DNA of 43,775 nt from Verrucomicrobiota bacterium (GCA_024277195.1 JAJRVS010000023.1:1-43775); one strand, 5' to 3'. Counted from the first letter of the stretch, positions 23,575-33,101 are shown. The notes: generated by a model not told the origin, from the sequence alone. A program made the numbers and translations.

Positions 23575-24911
23575 TTTTGCTGGGAGAGCTGCACGATCGC
23601 CTGGCTGATGTCGGTTCCGCTGGTTTGCTGGAAAATGCGCAAATCAAACTCCGGGGCGACGGCGAGAAAGTGATCAAAAATGTCGGCTTGGATCCTTTCG
23701 TATTCGACCCAGGCAGTGGTGGTGGTGAAACAGTAAATTTCTATCGGCAAGCCTTCACTGCTGGGGGCGAGTTGCCGCACCAGCAGGGTCATGCCGTGCT
23801 GGTGGATCTCGGGGTGGTTGCGCAGGTAGGCTTCGATGTAGTTGCGGAAGGTGCCGACGTTGGTCAGGCGGCGTCCGTTGACGCGGTTGTTGTGACTGGA
23901 TGTGGCGTGGGTTTTGTTCCATACGGCGATTTCACTTTCCTTCTTTTTTAGATAGTCACAGATGTGCTCGATCTTGCGGAAGCGTTCGAGCATGGCAGGA
24001 TCGGCGAGGCGGATGGAGTTCACATCGATGAGTAAGCTGCGTTTGATCCGACGGCCTCCGCTGTCGGTCATGCCTTGCCAGTTTTTGAAAGGTTGACTGA
24101 TCAGGGTGTAGGTCGGCAGGGTGGTGACGGTGTTATCAAAGTTGCGAACTTTCACTACGGTGAGGCCGACTTCCTCTACGGTGCCGTCGGCGCCATGGCT
24201 GGGCATTTCCAACCAGTTGCCTAACTTGAGCATTTTGTTGGAGGCGATTTGGATGCCGGCGACAAAACCGAGAATGACATCTTTAAAAACCAGCATCAGG
24301 ACTGAAGCGAACATGCCTAGTCCGCCAAGCAACATCAGGGGGGATTTGCCAATCAGAATGGCAATGATAAGGATGAGCGCGATCAGGGTGGTGAACAACT
24401 TCACCACTTGAATGAAGGTGCCGACGATGAATCGCTGCGCCGATTCTCTTTGGCGATAAATAACGTGAATGACGTTCAATAATGAGTCGATGGTGAAGTA
24501 AGCTGCGATCACCATGTAAATCAGGGCAGCTGAATTGGTGAAGGTCACCAGAGTGGGGAAATTCTTGAATAGCCCCGGGGTGATCAGGTAGATGAAAAGG
24601 GCCGGAAAAAAATGGGTGGACCAGCGGAACACGCCGAAGCCAAAGAGTTTGTCGTCCCAGGAGAAGCGGGTGCGTTTGATCACTACGTGCATCCAACGCA
24701 GAAGGAGCGGGCGTAGGATGAGGTAGATCAGCGCAGAGATTAGCACAAGCCCTGAGATCAAGGCGAGTAGGGCGACAGTCGCTTCAAATTCTTCGGCAAT
24801 CCACGATTGTTTATGCAACCATTGGGTAAGATGGTCGCTCACAGCAGAGGCCTGCTGGTCGATCTGTTCCAAGCCTTTTATTGGAGGCGGGTTTGATGCT
24901 TCTACGGCCAT
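23571..24911 (-). CDS. Mechanosensitive ion channel, MscS family (YbdG/MscM-like)
   Basis: 446 aa. Five or so membrane segments lie between residues 45 and 210. The MscS core is clear: the pore helix LLGGLGMFASVLMLVFKDVI, then ASNKMLKLGNWLEMPSHGADGTVEEVGLTVVKVRNFDNTVTTLP in the beta domain, and a C-terminal alpha-beta domain with LRNHPEIHQHGMTLLVRQL. The long C-terminal domain and the insertion around 320-355 fit the YbdG subgroup. It opens in response to membrane tension in the inner membrane. It starts 6 bases after galE and overlaps the following signal-peptidase remnant. Confidence 0.93.
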   Translation of the reverse strand: MAVEASNPPPIKGLEQIDQQASAVSDHLTQWLHKQSWIAEEFEATVALLALISGLVLISALIYLILRPLLLRWMHVVIKRTRFSWDDKLFGFGVFRWSTHFFPALFIYLITPGLFKNFPTLVTFTNSAALIYMVIAAYFTIDSLLNVIHVIYRQRESAQRFIVGTFIQVVKLFTTLIALILIIAILIGKSPLMLLGGLGMFASVLMLVFKDVILGFVAGIQIASNKMLKLGNWLEMPSHGADGTVEEVGLTVVKVRNFDNTVTTLPTYTLISQPFKNWQGMTDSGGRRIKRSLLIDVNSIRLADPAMLERFRKIEHICDYLKKKESEIAVWNKTHATSSHNNRVNGRRLTNVGTFRNYIEAYLRNHPEIHQHGMTLLVRQLAPSSEGLPIEIYCFTTTTAWVEYERIQADIFDHFLAVAPEFDLRIFQQTSGTDISQAIVQLSQQK

Positions 24912-24917
24912 ATTATT

Positions 24918-25901
24918 TTATTTTCCGCTGTAACCGTGGGGGTGTTGATTGTGCCAATCCCAGGCGCTTTGAATGATGGATTCGAGACTGGGGTAGTCGG
25001 GTTGCCAACCGAGTTCGGTGCGGATTTTGCTGCTATCGGCGACCAGGGTGGCGGGGTCGCCGGCGCGGCGGGCAACGGTTTCTGCGGGAATGGCGTGTCC
25101 GGTGATCTCGCGTGCGGTGTCGATGACCTGTTTGACGCTGAATCCGGCGCCGTTGCCGAGGTTGTAGTGGCAGCATTCGGTGTTTTCTAGTGATTCCAAT
25201 GCTAATAGGTGAGCCTTGGCCAAATCGGCGATGTGGATGTAATCGCGCACGCAGGTGCCGTCGGGAGTGTCGTAGTCGTCACCAAAAATTTTCAGGGAAT
25301 CCCGTTGGCCGAGGGCGACTTGCAAAACCAGGGGGATGAGGTGGGACTCGGGAGTGTGATCCTCGCCGCGCTGTGCGGTGGCTCCGGCGGCATTGAAGTA
25401 GCGCAGGCAAGCGTAACGGAAACCTTTGGTGATGCGCAACCAGTGTAAAAAGCGCTCAATGATGAATTTGGATTCACCGTAGGGGCTGCCGGGGACGAGT
25501 CGTTCTTGTTCGTTGATGGGGATGGTTTCCGGATCGTCGAAGAGATTGGCGGTGGAGGAGAGAATAAAGCGGCGCACATTGTGCTGATCCATCACTTCCA
25601 GCAAGTTGAGGGCGTTTTTTACGTTTTCTCCCAGGTAGAGGAAAGGCTGTTCCATCGACTCGCCGACTTGAGTGTGCGAGGCAAAATGCATGACAGCATC
25701 GGGTTGGTGTTGTTGAAAACAATCATTGAGAAGCGCACGATCGCAGAGGTCGCCTTCGACAAAAGCAGCGTCGGGGTGAACCGCCTCACGGTGTCCCATA
25801 TATAGACTGTCATAGACGACGGCGTCGTGTCCTGCTTTGATAATGCATTCGGTGGCGATGCTGCCGATGTAGCCGGCTCCGCCGGTGACTAGAATTTTCA
25901 T
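24918..25901 (-). CDS. galE: UDP-glucose 4-epimerase
   Basis: 327 aa. Extended short-chain dehydrogenase: the NAD motif GGAGYIGS (residues 7-14), [14 protein letters not shown], the catalytic serine region [22 protein letters not shown] with the catalytic tyrosine and lysine, and RYFNAAGA. The C-terminal substrate region has [17 protein letters not shown] and [16 protein letters not shown]. It interconverts UDP-glucose and UDP-galactose for envelope polysaccharide or galactose use. It is followed after 6 bases by the mscS gene. Confidence 0.94.
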   Translation of the reverse strand: MKILVTGGAGYIGSIATECIIKAGHDAVVYDSLYMGHREAVHPDAAFVEGDLCDRALLNDCFQQHQPDAVMHFASHTQVGESMEQPFLYLGENVKNALNLLEVMDQHNVRRFILSSTANLFDDPETIPINEQERLVPGSPYGESKFIIERFLHWLRITKGFRYACLRYFNAAGATAQRGEDHTPESHLIPLVLQVALGQRDSLKIFGDDYDTPDGTCVRDYIHIADLAKAHLLALESLENTECCHYNLGNGAGFSVKQVIDTAREITGHAIPAETVARRAGDPATLVADSSKIRTELGWQPDYPSLESIIQSAWDWHNQHPHGYSGK

Positions 25902-25962
25902 GGGCGCAGATTAGCTTAAAAAATGCCAGGGCGCAAAGGGTCTTGCCGCGACTCTTGAAAAA

Positions 25963-26730
25963 TCAGAGGAACTGTTTTTGATATTGTAATGGGGTCAGAC
26001 CTATAGCTTTTTTGAATTGTCGGGTGAAGGAGCTTTGATCGTAAAATCCCAGATCAAGGGCGATGTCACCGATGGGTTGGGAGTTTTTTCGCAACAGGGC
26101 GCAGGCGTCGAGGATGCGCATTTTTATGATATATTCCCGCGGACTGAGATTGAAATAAGTTCTGAACTTTCGTTCAAATTGGCGCAGGGAGAGATCGCAT
26201 AGGCGGGCGAGTTTCTGGATGGAGAGTTTTTCGCAGTAGTTCTGGGCGATCAGATCCATGGCGGGTTGGATGTCAGCATGGCTGGGGAGCTTTTTTTTGT
26301 ATTGTTCATAGCTCTGGATGACGCCCATGATGCCGAGCACTTGGCCGTCTTTGCCGAGCATGGGTAATTTGGTGGTCAGGAACCAGGAGGGGATGCCCTG
26401 GCTGTTGAGGAAAAGTTCAACGAGGTTGACCGTGGGGTTGCGGGTTTTCATGATCATGAGATCGTCGCGGCGATACTTTTCCGCCATTTGCATGGGCAGA
26501 AGATCAAAGTCGCTGTGGCCAATCAGATCTTGCTCGCATTGGAAGCCGTAGAGTTTGACGAGGCGTTGGTTGGCTGCCAGTAGAATGCCGTCTTTGTCCT
26601 TGGCAAAGAAGCACAGCCCTTCGACGTAATTGAAGAGGTGGTAAAAGCGGCTTTCCGAAGAGAGGGATTCTAAAATGGTGAGGCGCTTTTTGAGAGTTCC
26701 TTCGGATGCTTTTTGAGTAGGGAGAGTCAT
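25963..26730 (-). CDS. AraC-family transcriptional regulator with N-terminal PAS domain
   Basis: 255 aa. Residues 25-145 form a PAS domain (FYHLFNYVEGLCFFAKDKDG, AANQRLVKLYGF, LIGHSDFDLLP, GQVLGIMGVIQSYEQY). Residues 155-255 form the two-HTH AraC DNA-binding domain: LSIQKLARLCDLSLRQFERKF, SPREYIIKMRILDACALL and DIALDLGFYDQSSFTRQFKKAIGLTPLQYQ. PAS-AraC regulators of this build are common in Verrucomicrobia next to sugar-oxidoreductase genes. It is divergent from the Gfo/Idh gene at 26889, which is the likely target. Confidence 0.92.
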   Translation of the reverse strand: MTLPTQKASEGTLKKRLTILESLSSESRFYHLFNYVEGLCFFAKDKDGILLAANQRLVKLYGFQCEQDLIGHSDFDLLPMQMAEKYRRDDLMIMKTRNPTVNLVELFLNSQGIPSWFLTTKLPMLGKDGQVLGIMGVIQSYEQYKKKLPSHADIQPAMDLIAQNYCEKLSIQKLARLCDLSLRQFERKFRTYFNLSPREYIIKMRILDACALLRKNSQPIGDIALDLGFYDQSSFTRQFKKAIGLTPLQYQKQFL

Positions 26731-26770
26731 GGGGGCCGTTTTTTGGATTTAATATCAATATAATGTCGCT

Positions 26771-26786
26771 TTGATACTAAAATCAA
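26771..26786. promoter_or_regulatory. Candidate operator between the AraC regulator and the Gfo/Idh gene
   Basis: Inverted repeat TTGAT-ACTAAA-ATCAA in the 158-base divergent gap. Further ATCAAT-like and TTGATT-like elements nearby (26755-26760 and 26826-26832) could be extra half-sites. It is positioned for control of both genes but is short and AT-rich. Confidence 0.25.
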
Positions 26787-26888
26787 TCTGAAGCAGCCAA
26801 GATAGTTGGGCTGAGGTGGTTTTGTTTTGATTAAGATCGGAACAGGCAAAAATGTCGTTGCCGGTGTTCATTAAATAAAATCAAAAGT

Positions 26889-28079
26889 ATGAGTGCAGAT
26901 CATCAATACCGGGTAGCTATCGTGGGGCTTAGTTTTGGAGCGGAGTTTATTCCTATTTACCAGAGTTACCCTAATACGGAGTTGGTGGCGATCTGCCAGC
27001 GCACGGTGGAGGAGCTGAATAAGGTGGGAGATGCTTTTGCTATTCCTGAATCTGGGCGTTTCACAGATTTCACCGAGATGCTTAAGGATGAGAACATTGA
27101 TATGGTCCATATCAATACCCCGCCATTTCTGCACGCGGATCAAACGGTGGCGGCTTTGGAGGCAGGCAAACATGTGGCTTGCACGATTCCGATGGCGGTG
27201 TCGGTGGCAGATTGCAAGAGAATCGTCGAGGCGCAGCAGGCTTCGGGCAAACAATACATGATGATGGAGACGGTGGTTTACAGTCGAGAGTATTTGTATG
27301 TGAAGGAACTCTACGACAAGGGGGAAATGGGCAAGTTGCAGTTTTTTAGATCGTCGCATGTGCAGGATATGGGCGGTTGGCCGGAATATTGGGAAGGGCT
27401 GCCTCCGATGTACAATGGCACCCATGCTATTTCGCCGACTTTGGCTTTGGGACGCAATCAGGCGGAATGGGTTCGCTGTATCGGTTCGGGAACGATTGAG
27501 AAAAAAATGCATGACAACTATGATTCTCCGTTTTGTATCGAATCAACCCATATCAAGTTCAAGGACTCGGATCTTTTTGCGGAGGTGACTCGTTCTTTGT
27601 TTAATGTGTCGCGACAGTATCGGGAGAGTTTTGATGTTTATGCCGAGAAGAAGAGTTTTGAGTGGAGCTTGGTAGAGGACGCCGGGCATATTCTCCATAG
27701 TGGTGAAAAGCCGGAGAAAGTTGAGATCCCTGATTATGCACATCGTTTGCCGGAAGAAATCCAGAGTTTCACCACGGGTGGGGTGTATGGTGGAGAGGAT
27801 GGCGAAGAGCATTTGAGTTTCACTCAAGGCGGCGGACATGGAGGCTCTCATCCGCATTTGGTGCATGAATTCATTTCTGCTCTGATGGAGGGACGCGAGC
27901 CTTATCCCAATGCGCGTCAGGGTGCGAACATCACTTGCAGCGGAATTCTTTCGCATGAATCGGCATTGCAAGGGGGCGAGAAGGTTATGTTACCTGAGTG
28001 GACTTTTGTAGAACAACAACCGTCTATAGTGAAAGAGTTGCTAGGAGGCCCGGTTAGTCAATTTGAAAAGGAGGCATAA
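26889..28079 (+). CDS. Gfo/Idh/MocA-family oxidoreductase
   Basis: 396 aa. The N-terminal Rossmann domain starts YRVAIVGLSFGAEFIPIYQSYP, then ELVAICQRTVEELNKVGDAF, DMVHINTPPFLHADQTVAALEAGKHVACTIPMAVSVADCKRIV. The usual EKP motif (E-K-P in most family members) is replaced by T-I-P, with the following MAVSVADC retained. The C-terminal alpha-beta domain has the GTHAISPTLALG histidine region. It should be an NAD(P)-dependent sugar or inositol dehydrogenase, or an oxidoreductase with altered catalysis. It lies directly upstream of the ThuA/dehydrogenase gene, a combination frequent in PVC sugar-degradation loci. Confidence 0.9.
   Translation: MSADHQYRVAIVGLSFGAEFIPIYQSYPNTELVAICQRTVEELNKVGDAFAIPESGRFTDFTEMLKDENIDMVHINTPPFLHADQTVAALEAGKHVACTIPMAVSVADCKRIVEAQQASGKQYMMMETVVYSREYLYVKELYDKGEMGKLQFFRSSHVQDMGGWPEYWEGLPPMYNGTHAISPTLALGRNQAEWVRCIGSGTIEKKMHDNYDSPFCIESTHIKFKDSDLFAEVTRSLFNVSRQYRESFDVYAEKKSFEWSLVEDAGHILHSGEKPEKVEIPDYAHRLPEEIQSFTTGGVYGGEDGEEHLSFTQGGGHGGSHPHLVHEFISALMEGREPYPNARQGANITCSGILSHESALQGGEKVMLPEWTFVEQQPSIVKELLGGPVSQFEKEA
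28068..28074 (+). promoter_or_regulatory. Strong Shine-Dalgarno that sets the start of the ThuA/dehydrogenase gene
   Basis: AAGGAGG ends 9 bases before the ATG at 28084 and straddles the end of the Gfo/Idh gene. It excludes an in-frame TTG at 28063 as start and ties the two genes into one operon. Confidence 0.8.
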
Positions 28080-28083
28080 GATT

Positions 28084-30381
28084 ATGATACGGAAAACTCT
28101 CATTTTTATTATTATCGGTCTTTGTCTGTTAAGCGAGGGCTTCGCGATTGAACCTTTACGGGTTTTTATCCGTGGTGGAGAAAAAACTCATGCGCCTGGA
28201 GCTCACGAATATCCGCAATTTGTGAAACAGTGGAAAAGCTTGTTGGAAGAGCGTGGAGCCGTTTGTAAAGCGGGTTTAACGTTTCCCAATCGAGAGCAGT
28301 TGGCGGAAACGGATGTATTGATTTTGCACGCCAAAGAGGCGGGTAATATTGAAGGGGAGAACCGGAACAATTTAGAGTCGTTCCTGCAACGTGGTGGTGG
28401 CTTGGTGGTGATCCATGCGGGCAGCGTCTCTCGCGATCCGGACTGGTATCGTGAGGTTATTGGCGGTTCTTGGCGGCATGGCACGACACAGTTTTTTGAG
28501 GGTCATTTGAGTTTGTATTTCACGGATCGGAGAAACGCGATAACTAAAGATCTGTCTAATTTTGATCTGAATGATGAAATTTATTATGATATGGACATTT
28601 TGCCCGAGGTTCATGTGCTGGCGGCGGCTTATACTCCAAAGTTGAAGGAGGGAAAATCGGGCAAGGGGAAAGGGGTGAATATTTATGATATTCAACCGCA
28701 GATTTGGACTTATGAGAACAGTTGGCAGGGGGCCGCGGAGTCTTATCGATCTTTTGTGTGCATTCCCGGGCATTGGCAGCGGAATTTTGATCATCTGGGT
28801 ATTCGCACCTTGTTGCTGAGAGGAATAGCCTGGGCGGGCAAGAGGAAAAATGTAGATGAGTTTTGTAAGGCTGAGGAATTGGGTGATGCTTTGCGTTATG
28901 TGCAGGGGGGAGTTCCTCGTCCAGAAAAATTGGTGGAATCTTTGGAGGTGCACCCGGAGTTTGATCTTTCATTGGTGGCTGCCGAGCCCTTGATCAGCAA
29001 TCCGTTGGATATCGATTGGGATGAAAAAGGGCGGCTGTGGGTGTGTGAGTCGCCGGAGTATCCGAATGGTCGTCGTCAGACGGAGGGGGTTACGTGGATG
29101 GATAGCGGTTCGCTGAGTCCTGGTGACTATAATCGTGATGCTCTCGATCGCATTAGTATCTTGAGTGATGAGGATGGCGACGGGGTGATGGATCACAAAA
29201 AAGTGTTTGCGGATAAACTGGAACTGGCAACGAGTTTTGTGTTTCATAGGAATGGCGTGATCGTGAGCGCGGCGCCGGATATTTGGTTGTTCCAAGACAC
29301 TGACGGGGATGATGTGGCGGACAAACGAACCCGGCTTTATAGTAAGTTGGGCAATCGCGATACTCATTCGGTGATCAATAATTTGCGCTGGGGGCAGGAC
29401 GGGTGGATCTATGCGACTCACGGTTACTCGGGCAGTTCAAATGTTACCAGTGGGGATGGCAAGAAGTCTTTTGGTGGTATTGGCAGTGGTGTGGTGCGCT
29501 TCAAAGCTGATGGCTCGGCTTTTGAGCAGTATGCTTCCAAGGGAGGCAATACCTGGGGCTTATCGTTGACCACGGATGGTGAAGTTTTTTATACCCAACC
29601 CACAACGGGGAATCCGCTCGTTCATGTGGTGCTGCCGGAGTATGTCCTTGCCAAAGGGAAACTGCCTGGCTTGGTGGGGACTCAGGGTTTGTTGCCGGGG
29701 GCGAAGGTGTATCCAGCGATGACTTGGGAACAAACCGCCTATGTGCAGATTGACCAAGTGGGGGGGTACACGGCGGGAGCGGGCTGTGTGGTGTATGAAG
29801 GCGGTGCATGGCCGGCGCAGTGGAAATACCGTTATTTCACGACTGAGCCAACGGTTAATGTTGTTGGTAATTTTTTGATTGAGAAAAACGGGGCGAACTA
29901 TCGAGCGAGTCGTGAAGAGGGAACTGAAGGAGGTGAGTTTATCCGCAGTAGCAATCTTTGGTTCCGTCCTATTGGGGTGCGCACGGGGCCTGACGGAGCC
30001 TTGTATGTGGTTGATTTTTGCAATCAGGCAATCATTCATAATGATACCAGAGGGCCAAAACATGGGCCGGGCAATGCGGCGGTAAGACCGGATCGGGATC
30101 ACCACTACGGTCGTATTTGGCGAGTGCAGCACAAACAGGCGAAGGTATTGCCAGCTTTGAATCTAGCTCGTGGTGACAAGGCAGCGTTGGAACAAGCTGT
30201 GAAAAGTCCTAACAAGATAACTCGTAATACAGCGTTGCGCTTGCTGCGGGAGGACCATGGAGTTGCTCCATTAAGGGTGGGTAGCGAAGCGGTGCGCAGT
30301 TATGAAAGGGCGCTGGCCTCACGGGACAATGCGGACGTTGTCAGGCAGGCGGCGACGACCATGGATGATTGGACTTTGTAG
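28084..30381 (+). CDS. ThuA domain / PVC-type dehydrogenase protein, N-terminal part ending at an in-frame TAG
   Basis: 765 codons from the ATG at 28084. A signal peptide (TLIFIIIGLCLLSEGFA) is followed by a ThuA domain (about 22-260: LRVFIRGGEKTHAPGAHEY, VVIHAGSV, FVCIPGHWQRNFDH). A membrane-bound-dehydrogenase beta-propeller (about 285-690) follows: FDLSLVAAEPLISNPLDIDW, GRLWVCESPEYPNG, DEDGDGVMDHKKVFAD, RWGQDGWIYATHG, GPDGALYVVDFCNQAI. HEAT-like helices start after residue 690. The reading frame stops at TAG (30379-30381) inside this helical region and continues in the same frame at 30382. The family normally goes on to a cytochrome c domain, which is encoded just beyond, so this looks like one gene split by a nonsense codon. 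A secreted truncated product is conceivable. Confidence 0.85.
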   Translation: MIRKTLIFIIIGLCLLSEGFAIEPLRVFIRGGEKTHAPGAHEYPQFVKQWKSLLEERGAVCKAGLTFPNREQLAETDVLILHAKEAGNIEGENRNNLESFLQRGGGLVVIHAGSVSRDPDWYREVIGGSWRHGTTQFFEGHLSLYFTDRRNAITKDLSNFDLNDEIYYDMDILPEVHVLAAAYTPKLKEGKSGKGKGVNIYDIQPQIWTYENSWQGAAESYRSFVCIPGHWQRNFDHLGIRTLLLRGIAWAGKRKNVDEFCKAEELGDALRYVQGGVPRPEKLVESLEVHPEFDLSLVAAEPLISNPLDIDWDEKGRLWVCESPEYPNGRRQTEGVTWMDSGSLSPGDYNRDALDRISILSDEDGDGVMDHKKVFADKLELATSFVFHRNGVIVSAAPDIWLFQDTDGDDVADKRTRLYSKLGNRDTHSVINNLRWGQDGWIYATHGYSGSSNVTSGDGKKSFGGIGSGVVRFKADGSAFEQYASKGGNTWGLSLTTDGEVFYTQPTTGNPLVHVVLPEYVLAKGKLPGLVGTQGLLPGAKVYPAMTWEQTAYVQIDQVGGYTAGAGCVVYEGGAWPAQWKYRYFTTEPTVNVVGNFLIEKNGANYRASREEGTEGGEFIRSSNLWFRPIGVRTGPDGALYVVDFCNQAIIHNDTRGPKHGPGNAAVRPDRDHHYGRIWRVQHKQAKVLPALNLARGDKAALEQAVKSPNKITRNTALRLLREDHGVAPLRVGSEAVRSYERALASRDNADVVRQAATTMDDWTL

Positions 30382-33006
30382 GCATTGGTGGCGGCTTCGT
30401 CTGAGTCGGGTCAACGTGCGCTGCAAACGATTGAGCAGGTTTTTGAGGCCGAAGCCAAGCAGGAGTTAGTGAAGTTCGTAGCCGCCTTGATGCCAGCAGT
30501 GGCGAAAGGGGACGTTAAAAAGGATGCGAGTGTCAGGCGTCTGCTGCAAGCTTGTTCTAAAGCGGGTCAAAAACAAGAGTTGCTGGTGGCTACGGTATTG
30601 ACAGCGCTGTCTGGCGAAGGCTTTGAGGGGGCGTCTTTTACTCCTGAGTTGAAATCTCTGTTGAAGACATTTTTGCAAGAATCGGATAGGTCTGCACTTG
30701 TGTTGCCTTTGATCAGCAGGTGGGATCGGAAGGGGGAGTTGGAAAAAGAAGTGGTGGCAGTGATTGATGAAATGCTGATTAAGATTGGGCAAGCGGGAGT
30801 GAGTGAAGGTGAGAAGTTGGCGGCGGCGAGGTCCTTGCTTAGTATGGTAGGAGAAAATGACAAGATTGCTTCAGCTTTGCAGCGAGTGCTACATGGCAAG
30901 GGGACGGATGTTTTTAAGTCGAAGTTGGTGAAGGTGATGGGAGCATCAGAAGATCCGAAGGTGGGCGGGATTCTCGTTGCCCGTCTAGCTGAATTGCCGT
31001 CATCTCTGAGCAGCATTGTTTTTGAACAAGTGATCAAGCGTAAGGGGTGGACGAATCAGTTGCTCGATTGGGTCGATAAGGGGGAATTGAGCATTGTAGA
31101 TTTGGGTCCGGCAAATGTCGCTCGTTTGCGTCGTCATCCGGATAAAATGGTGGCAAGTCGCGCCAAGTTGGTGTTGGGAAGGAAGAGTCCGGAGGTTAAG
31201 GAGAAGGCCGAGCTCATCGCTAAGTTGACTGCCGAAGTTGAAAAATTTGGAGACAGAGAGAAAGGTGAATTGCTTTTCAATGCGTGCAGTGTCTGCCATC
31301 GACTCGGCGGTGTTGGGGTTGAGGTCGGCCCTGCCTTGGATGGTATGGGGGTTCATGGGTCGGCGGAGTTATTGGTTCATATTCTTGATCCTAATCGTGA
31401 AGTGGATCCGAGTTTTTGGGCTTATAATATCACGACAAAAAAAGGGGAGACGTATGTGGGTGTTATCACTTCGGAAAACGCTGCGGCGATTACTTTGGCC
31501 ACTCAGGGCGGAGTTAAGGAGATTGCCAAGAGTCAGATTGTGAAGCGTGAGAATACGCGTCGCAGTTTGATGCCCGAAGGGTTTGAGGCTTTCGGAGCGG
31601 AAGGCTTGAGGGATTTGTTGGCTTATATCTGCGGTGATGCGGCGGAGAAATTTCGGGTTATCGATTTGTCGGAGACTTACAATGCGGACTCGCGCAGCGG
31701 TATCTTTGTTAACAGTGGCTCGAAGGGTGGAGTCTTGCAATTGCCCAAGACCGGTGACCTCACTGTGGGAGGAGTTCCGTTTTATGTTCAACCAGCTGCC
31801 AAGAGTCGAACGGGTGCTAATCTGGTGGTATTAAAAGGTGGGCCAGGTTCGGGGAATTATAGCCAGACTTTTCCTCGTCAGGTCGAAATAGAGACCACCG
31901 TTAGAGCTAGCAAATTGCATTTGCTCAGCGGGATCGGTGGCTGGGCATACCCGGCACAAGCTGACAAGCATCTGCCAGTGTTGCAGGTCGAGGTGCAATG
32001 TGGGGATGGAGATAACAAAACATTCGTTTTGCGTAACGGGGTCGAATTTGCTGACTACATTCGCCGGGTGGACGTGCCGGGTTCGGCTTTTGTGAAAGAG
32101 CTTAGTCATGGCACGCAAGTGAGGTGGATCACTTTGGATCTTGAGCGACCGAGGGATATTAAGAAGATTATCCTGCGGAGTTTTGACAATCGTGTTGCTC
32201 CCGTGGTGGTCGCCATGACGGCTGATGTTGAAGGGATCGGGGCTGCTCCATTGGGGAATAATTGGAGTGGTGTGTCGGAGGTGAAGAAGGGAAGAGAAAA
32301 GCGTGGGGAGAAGGTTCGTCCGGTTTCCATGGCTGCGCTGAAATGGGAGCAGGGCAAGACTCGTGTGTTGTTGATTGGTGGAGGGACTTCACATGAGTTC
32401 AAGAAGTTCTTTGGTGATGCGGACCGGACGATTTTAGAGAAAGCGGGCTTTTCGATTCAATACACTGAAGATCGGGAGCAGGCGATTCGTCACTTAGCTG
32501 GGGTGGATGTGGCGGTGATCAGTGTGAACCGCAAGGGCTTCGATTCTGCTGAATACCGCAAGACTTTGATGCAGCGAATTGCCAGTGGTAAAGGAGTGGT
32601 GATGTTGCATCCAGGGGTGTGGTATGGTTATGCAGATTGGCCAGAGTTGAATGCGAAGGTGGTGGGTGGTGGTTCCAGAGGGCATGATAAGTTGGGCGGT
32701 TTCCAGGTTGAACTAGTGGACACTGAGCACGCGGTTGTGAAGGGGGTGACGGCGAGTTTTGAAGTGATCGATGAGTTGTATCATGTGAATGCGCAATCTC
32801 CCCCAACTGGCACCTTGCCGATCAAGGTTTTGGCGCAAACCAGTCCAAGTCAGAAGTATGGCAAACCTCACCCAAGTGTGTGGGTGGTGGAAAACCCTGA
32901 TGCACGGATTGTGGGGATCGCTTTGGGACACGATGAGCGTGTCCATGGGCATGCTGATTTTCAACGCATTTTGACGAATGCGGTGCAGTGGGTCGCTGGG
33001 AAGTGA
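30382..33006 (+). CDS. C-terminal part of the same gene: HEAT-like repeats, haem-binding cytochrome c, beta-sandwich and second ThuA domain
   Basis: This continues the frame of 28084-30381 after a single TAG; a TTG at 30385 is the only nearby start and has no Shine-Dalgarno, so independent translation is doubtful. About 290 residues of HEAT-like helices lead to a PVC-type haem-binding domain: C301-SV-CH305 (numbered from 30385), GVEVGPALDGMG, ILDPNREVDPSFWAY and MPEGFEAFGAEGLRDLLAYI. A beta-rich region (about 430-640) follows, then a second ThuA-like domain (650-873: VLLIGGGTSHEFKKFF, GKGVVMLHPGVWYG, DELYHVN, IALGHDERVHGHADFQRIL). If read through, the whole protein would have ThuA domains at both ends around a dehydrogenase-cytochrome core. 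Confidence 0.85.
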   Translation, partial: ALVAASSESGQRALQTIEQVFEAEAKQELVKFVAALMPAVAKGDVKKDASVRRLLQACSKAGQKQELLVATVLTALSGEGFEGASFTPELKSLLKTFLQESDRSALVLPLISRWDRKGELEKEVVAVIDEMLIKIGQAGVSEGEKLAAARSLLSMVGENDKIASALQRVLHGKGTDVFKSKLVKVMGASEDPKVGGILVARLAELPSSLSSIVFEQVIKRKGWTNQLLDWVDKGELSIVDLGPANVARLRRHPDKMVASRAKLVLGRKSPEVKEKAELIAKLTAEVEKFGDREKGELLFNACSVCHRLGGVGVEVGPALDGMGVHGSAELLVHILDPNREVDPSFWAYNITTKKGETYVGVITSENAAAITLATQGGVKEIAKSQIVKRENTRRSLMPEGFEAFGAEGLRDLLAYICGDAAEKFRVIDLSETYNADSRSGIFVNSGSKGGVLQLPKTGDLTVGGVPFYVQPAAKSRTGANLVVLKGGPGSGNYSQTFPRQVEIETTVRASKLHLLSGIGGWAYPAQADKHLPVLQVEVQCGDGDNKTFVLRNGVEFADYIRRVDVPGSAFVKELSHGTQVRWITLDLERPRDIKKIILRSFDNRVAPVVVAMTADVEGIGAAPLGNNWSGVSEVKKGREKRGEKVRPVSMAALKWEQGKTRVLLIGGGTSHEFKKFFGDADRTILEKAGFSIQYTEDREQAIRHLAGVDVAVISVNRKGFDSAEYRKTLMQRIASGKGVVMLHPGVWYGYADWPELNAKVVGGGSRGHDKLGGFQVELVDTEHAVVKGVTASFEVIDELYHVNAQSPPTGTLPIKVLAQTSPSQKYGKPHPSVWVVENPDARIVGIALGHDERVHGHADFQRILTNAVQWVAGK

Positions 33007-33067
33007 AGGTATGGTTTGATGCAGAGCCATTCCTAACTGGCCTTTAATTGAAATCTCAGTTATGAGC

Positions 33068-33095
33068 TTGAAAGTATATACATTTTGTATATACT
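33068..33095 (+). promoter_or_regulatory. Promoter and operator of the VapBC module, predicted leaderless
   Basis: TTGAAA (33068-33073), a 16-base spacer and TATACT (33090-33095) put the transcription start at about 33102, the A of the vapB ATG. Two copies of the self-palindromic octamer GTATATAC (33074-33081 and 33087-33094), separated by ATTTT, fill the spacer and -10. That is the expected place for VapB autorepression. Confidence 0.55.
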
Positions 33096-33101
33096 TATAC
33101 C

